NCBI GenBank assembly: GCA_031276105.1
Contig: JAISNS010000127.1
Location: forward strand, 1-7,843
Source of the DNA: Dysgonamonadaceae bacterium
GTDB taxonomy: Bacteria; Bacteroidota; Bacteroidia; Bacteroidales; Azobacteroidaceae
Direction: 5' to 3'
DNA length: 7,843 nucleotides
Shown: positions 6,748 to 7,843 of the stretch, piece after piece
Layout of the letters: every line of letters begins with the position of its first letter
Position numbering within the stretch: the stretch's first letter is position 1
Program-made: the position numbers and the translations under genes
Notes under the pieces: model-generated
Database searches by the model: none
Told to the model about the DNA's origin: nothing
The model's input: the letters and a program-made list of their open reading frames with translations, nothing else

Positions 6748-6891
<144 letters not shown>

Positions 6892-6906
6892 AGGTAAAAG
6901 GTACAA

Positions 6907-6968
6907 GGAAAAGGGTACAAGGTGCAGGAGCGGCAAAGCCGCATACCCTGTACCTTGTACCTTTTTCC
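6907..6968. repeat. Long imperfect hairpin of GGTACAAGG-type sequence
   Basis: The left arm at 6907-6928 (GGAAAAGGGTACAAGGTGCA and two more bases) is nearly the reverse complement of 6946-6968, with about two differences plus one extra base. The centre holds a second perfect stem, GCGGC/GCCGC (6930-6934 and 6938-6942) around AAA. The motif GTACAAGG also recurs directly at 6901-6908 and 6915-6922. It could form a strong RNA hairpin or DNA cruciform. Confidence 0.8.
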
Positions 6969-6993
6969 TGCCGTGTTGTATCGACGACCGCTC

Positions 6994-7124
6994 CGGACGT
7001 GCATCTGGGTCGGAGCCGGACGTGCATCTGGGTCGGAGCCAGACGAGCGTCTGGGTCGGAGCCAGACGCTCGTCTGGATCGGATCCAGACGCGTATCTGG
7101 ATCGGATCCAGACGAGCGTCTGGG
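6994..7124. repeat. 23-bp tandem repeat array, five full copies and a partial one
   Basis: Units start at 6994, 7017, 7040, 7063 and 7086, with a 16-base partial copy at 7109-7124. Units 1 and 2 are identical (CGGACGTGCATCTGGGTCGG then AGC); units 3-5 begin CAGACG. Each later unit holds a dyad of the form CCAGACG-nn-CGTCTGG. Across the 4/5 junction, CGTCTGGATC and GATCCAGACG (7071-7080 and 7082-7091) form a second perfect dyad around one base. The unit length is not a multiple of three, so a repeat protein is not expected. There are no spacers, so it is not a CRISPR array. Confidence 0.9.
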
Positions 7125-7137
7125 GTTGCAACGCCCC

Positions 7138-7219
7138 TGTCATCCCGCGCTTGACGCGGGATCCCCTGAAAGGCGCAGTGCATTTAATCAGGAGATTGCG
7201 GGTCAAGCCCGCAATGACA
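7138..7219. repeat. 82-bp compound palindromic element (TGTCAT/ATGACA ends)
   Basis: The element has inverted ends TGTCAT (7138-7143) and ATGACA (7214-7219). Each half folds on itself: CCCGCG/CGCGGG (7144-7149 and 7155-7160) around CTTGA, and TTGCGGG/CCCGCAA (7196-7202 and 7208-7214) around TCAAG. The two halves are also imperfectly complementary to each other. This is the plan of the small dispersed palindromic elements found between genes in many bacteria. No target-site duplication is evident. It contains no ORF, so it would be non-autonomous. Confidence 0.8.
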
Positions 7220-7270
7220 AGAATAGAAACGAATTAAGTATTAATAATTTATAAATTAAACACAATTACA

Positions 7271-7843
7271 ATGAGAAAAAAGATTTTAGTATTATTATCG
7301 TTAGCATTTGCTTTGAGCGCTAACTTACGCGCACAAGTAACGTTTGGCGGCCTCACGCCGCCTGTTCCCGGCGCTATTTTGGATTTGAACAGCACAAACA
7401 AAGGCGGATTAATCCTCTCGAACGTAGCGCTTACCGATTTGTCGGAGATTCCCTCTTCGTTTCCGAAGGTGAGCGGCCAGGACGCTGCCTTGAAAAACGG
7501 GATGAAAGGCGCTTTGATTTACAACACAAATGAAAACACCTGCATCGGCATTCACACCTGGAACGGGGATTATTGGGAGCGGATTGCAGCCAATTTCGTC
7601 GAGGCGCAGGGCAAGCCTCTGACTTCCTCAAACGCGTCCTTTGCATTCGGAGACGACGTCGTCAATTTTACGGCTTCTCTGCCCGGAGCCAAAACGTATC
7701 GCTGGTACGTAAGCGAGAACAACGGCGATTACGAATACCAGGGCATTACAACAACAAACACTTATTCGAAAGATTTTTCTACCGGCAACCACAAGGTAAA
7801 AGTGATTATAGACGACTGTCATTCTCTGACGGAAAGCAACGAA
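7271..7843 (+). CDS. Secreted/surface protein with Ig/PKD-like region (3' end outside window)
   Basis: The frame from ATG at 7271 is open for 191 codons and leaves the window. Residues 1-21 form a signal peptide (MRKKILVLLSLAFALSANLRA, cut before Q22). Residues 34-60 (ILDLNSTNKGGLILSNVALT) and 74-105 (NGMKGALIYNTN, then WNGDYWERI) form an N-terminal module that I recognise from many Bacteroidota secreted and adhesin-like proteins. From about 112 an Ig/PKD-like segment follows, including TYRWYVSENNGDYEYQG and a strand HKVKVIIDDC. The rest, including any type IX secretion or anchoring domain, is not visible. It is the only clear plus-strand gene in the window. Its codon use is more G/C-rich at third positions than that of the core operon (many CTC, TCG, GGC, GAC, GTC). 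The leader is AT-rich with no TAnnTTTG box nearby; the nearest promoter candidate is at 6700-6731. The exact role is unknown. Confidence 0.85.
   Translation, partial: MRKKILVLLSLAFALSANLRAQVTFGGLTPPVPGAILDLNSTNKGGLILSNVALTDLSEIPSSFPKVSGQDAALKNGMKGALIYNTNENTCIGIHTWNGDYWERIAANFVEAQGKPLTSSNASFAFGDDVVNFTASLPGAKTYRWYVSENNGDYEYQGITTTNTYSKDFSTGNHKVKVIIDDCHSLTESNE

Noticed and set aside
6907..6968. Rightward intrinsic terminator
   Set aside because: The five Ts at 6962-6966 lie inside the right arm of the hairpin rather than after it, and the sequence after the stem is TGCCGTG, so the classical layout is missing.
6994..7124. Possible CRISPR array
   Set aside because: The 23-bp units are directly adjacent with no unique spacers, and no cas gene is present.
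6922..7254. Plus-strand frame of 110 codons (and a second one at 7022-7237)
   Set aside because: Both start at GTG and translate the hairpin, the array and the palindromic element. There is no family resemblance, and three frames are open at once, so it is not coding in its present form.
7431..7822. Minus-strand frames opposite the right-end gene
   Set aside because: They are antisense to a plus-strand frame with a signal peptide and recognisable secreted-protein modules; they show no motif of their own.

Overview
The window looks like chromosomal DNA from a member of the Bacteroidales (phylum Bacteroidota), species unknown. The evidence is: a Bacteroidota-type NusB with a long N-terminal extension; the gene order nusB-yajC-ybbR-coaE-DUF5606; A-rich leaders without Shine-Dalgarno sequences; promoter boxes of the form TAnnTTTG (TACCTTTG, TATATTTG and TACATTTG); and, at the right end, the start of a secreted protein with an N-terminal module typical of this phylum. 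Family names come from reading the translations; no database search was possible.

Bases 1-6508 are AT-rich and densely coded, and every gene lies on the minus strand. Read in the direction of transcription (right to left), the first unit is nusB (rRNA transcription antitermination), yajC (SecDF-YajC accessory subunit, overlapping the next gene), a one-pass YbbR-like membrane protein, coaE (last step of CoA synthesis), a DUF5606 protein, a very acidic 102-residue protein, and an OmpA-type lipoprotein with a glycine zipper. Two intrinsic terminators in a row (1981-1922) close this unit. Candidate promoters lie just before nusB and before yajC. A second minus-strand unit follows: a degenerate PP2C-fold protein, then after 3 bases the serine O-acetyltransferase gene cysE/epsC, then probably the first codons of another gene that leaves the window at base 1.

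Bases 6521-7270 hold no convincing gene but are packed with structure: a 52-bp GTAGAG-type palindromic element, a rightward promoter-like sequence, a 25-bp perfect palindrome, an (AC)20.5 dinucleotide tract, a 62-bp GGTACAAGG hairpin, a 23-bp tandem repeat (five full copies and one partial) whose units carry two interleaved dyads, and an 82-bp palindromic element with TGTCAT/ATGACA ends. The middle of this island is clearly more GC-rich than the core operon.

Right of the island, on the plus strand, an ORF with a signal peptide starts at 7271 and runs off the window. It is a probable surface or secreted protein with an Ig/PKD-like segment. The most interesting reading of the right end is that a core housekeeping operon abuts a repeat island in front of an accessory surface-protein gene, with a slippage-prone AC tract in what may be its leader. 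One added AC unit would turn a 47-codon ORF into one of about 163 codons that ends 33 bases before the surface-protein start. This is a hypothesis, not a demonstrated system.
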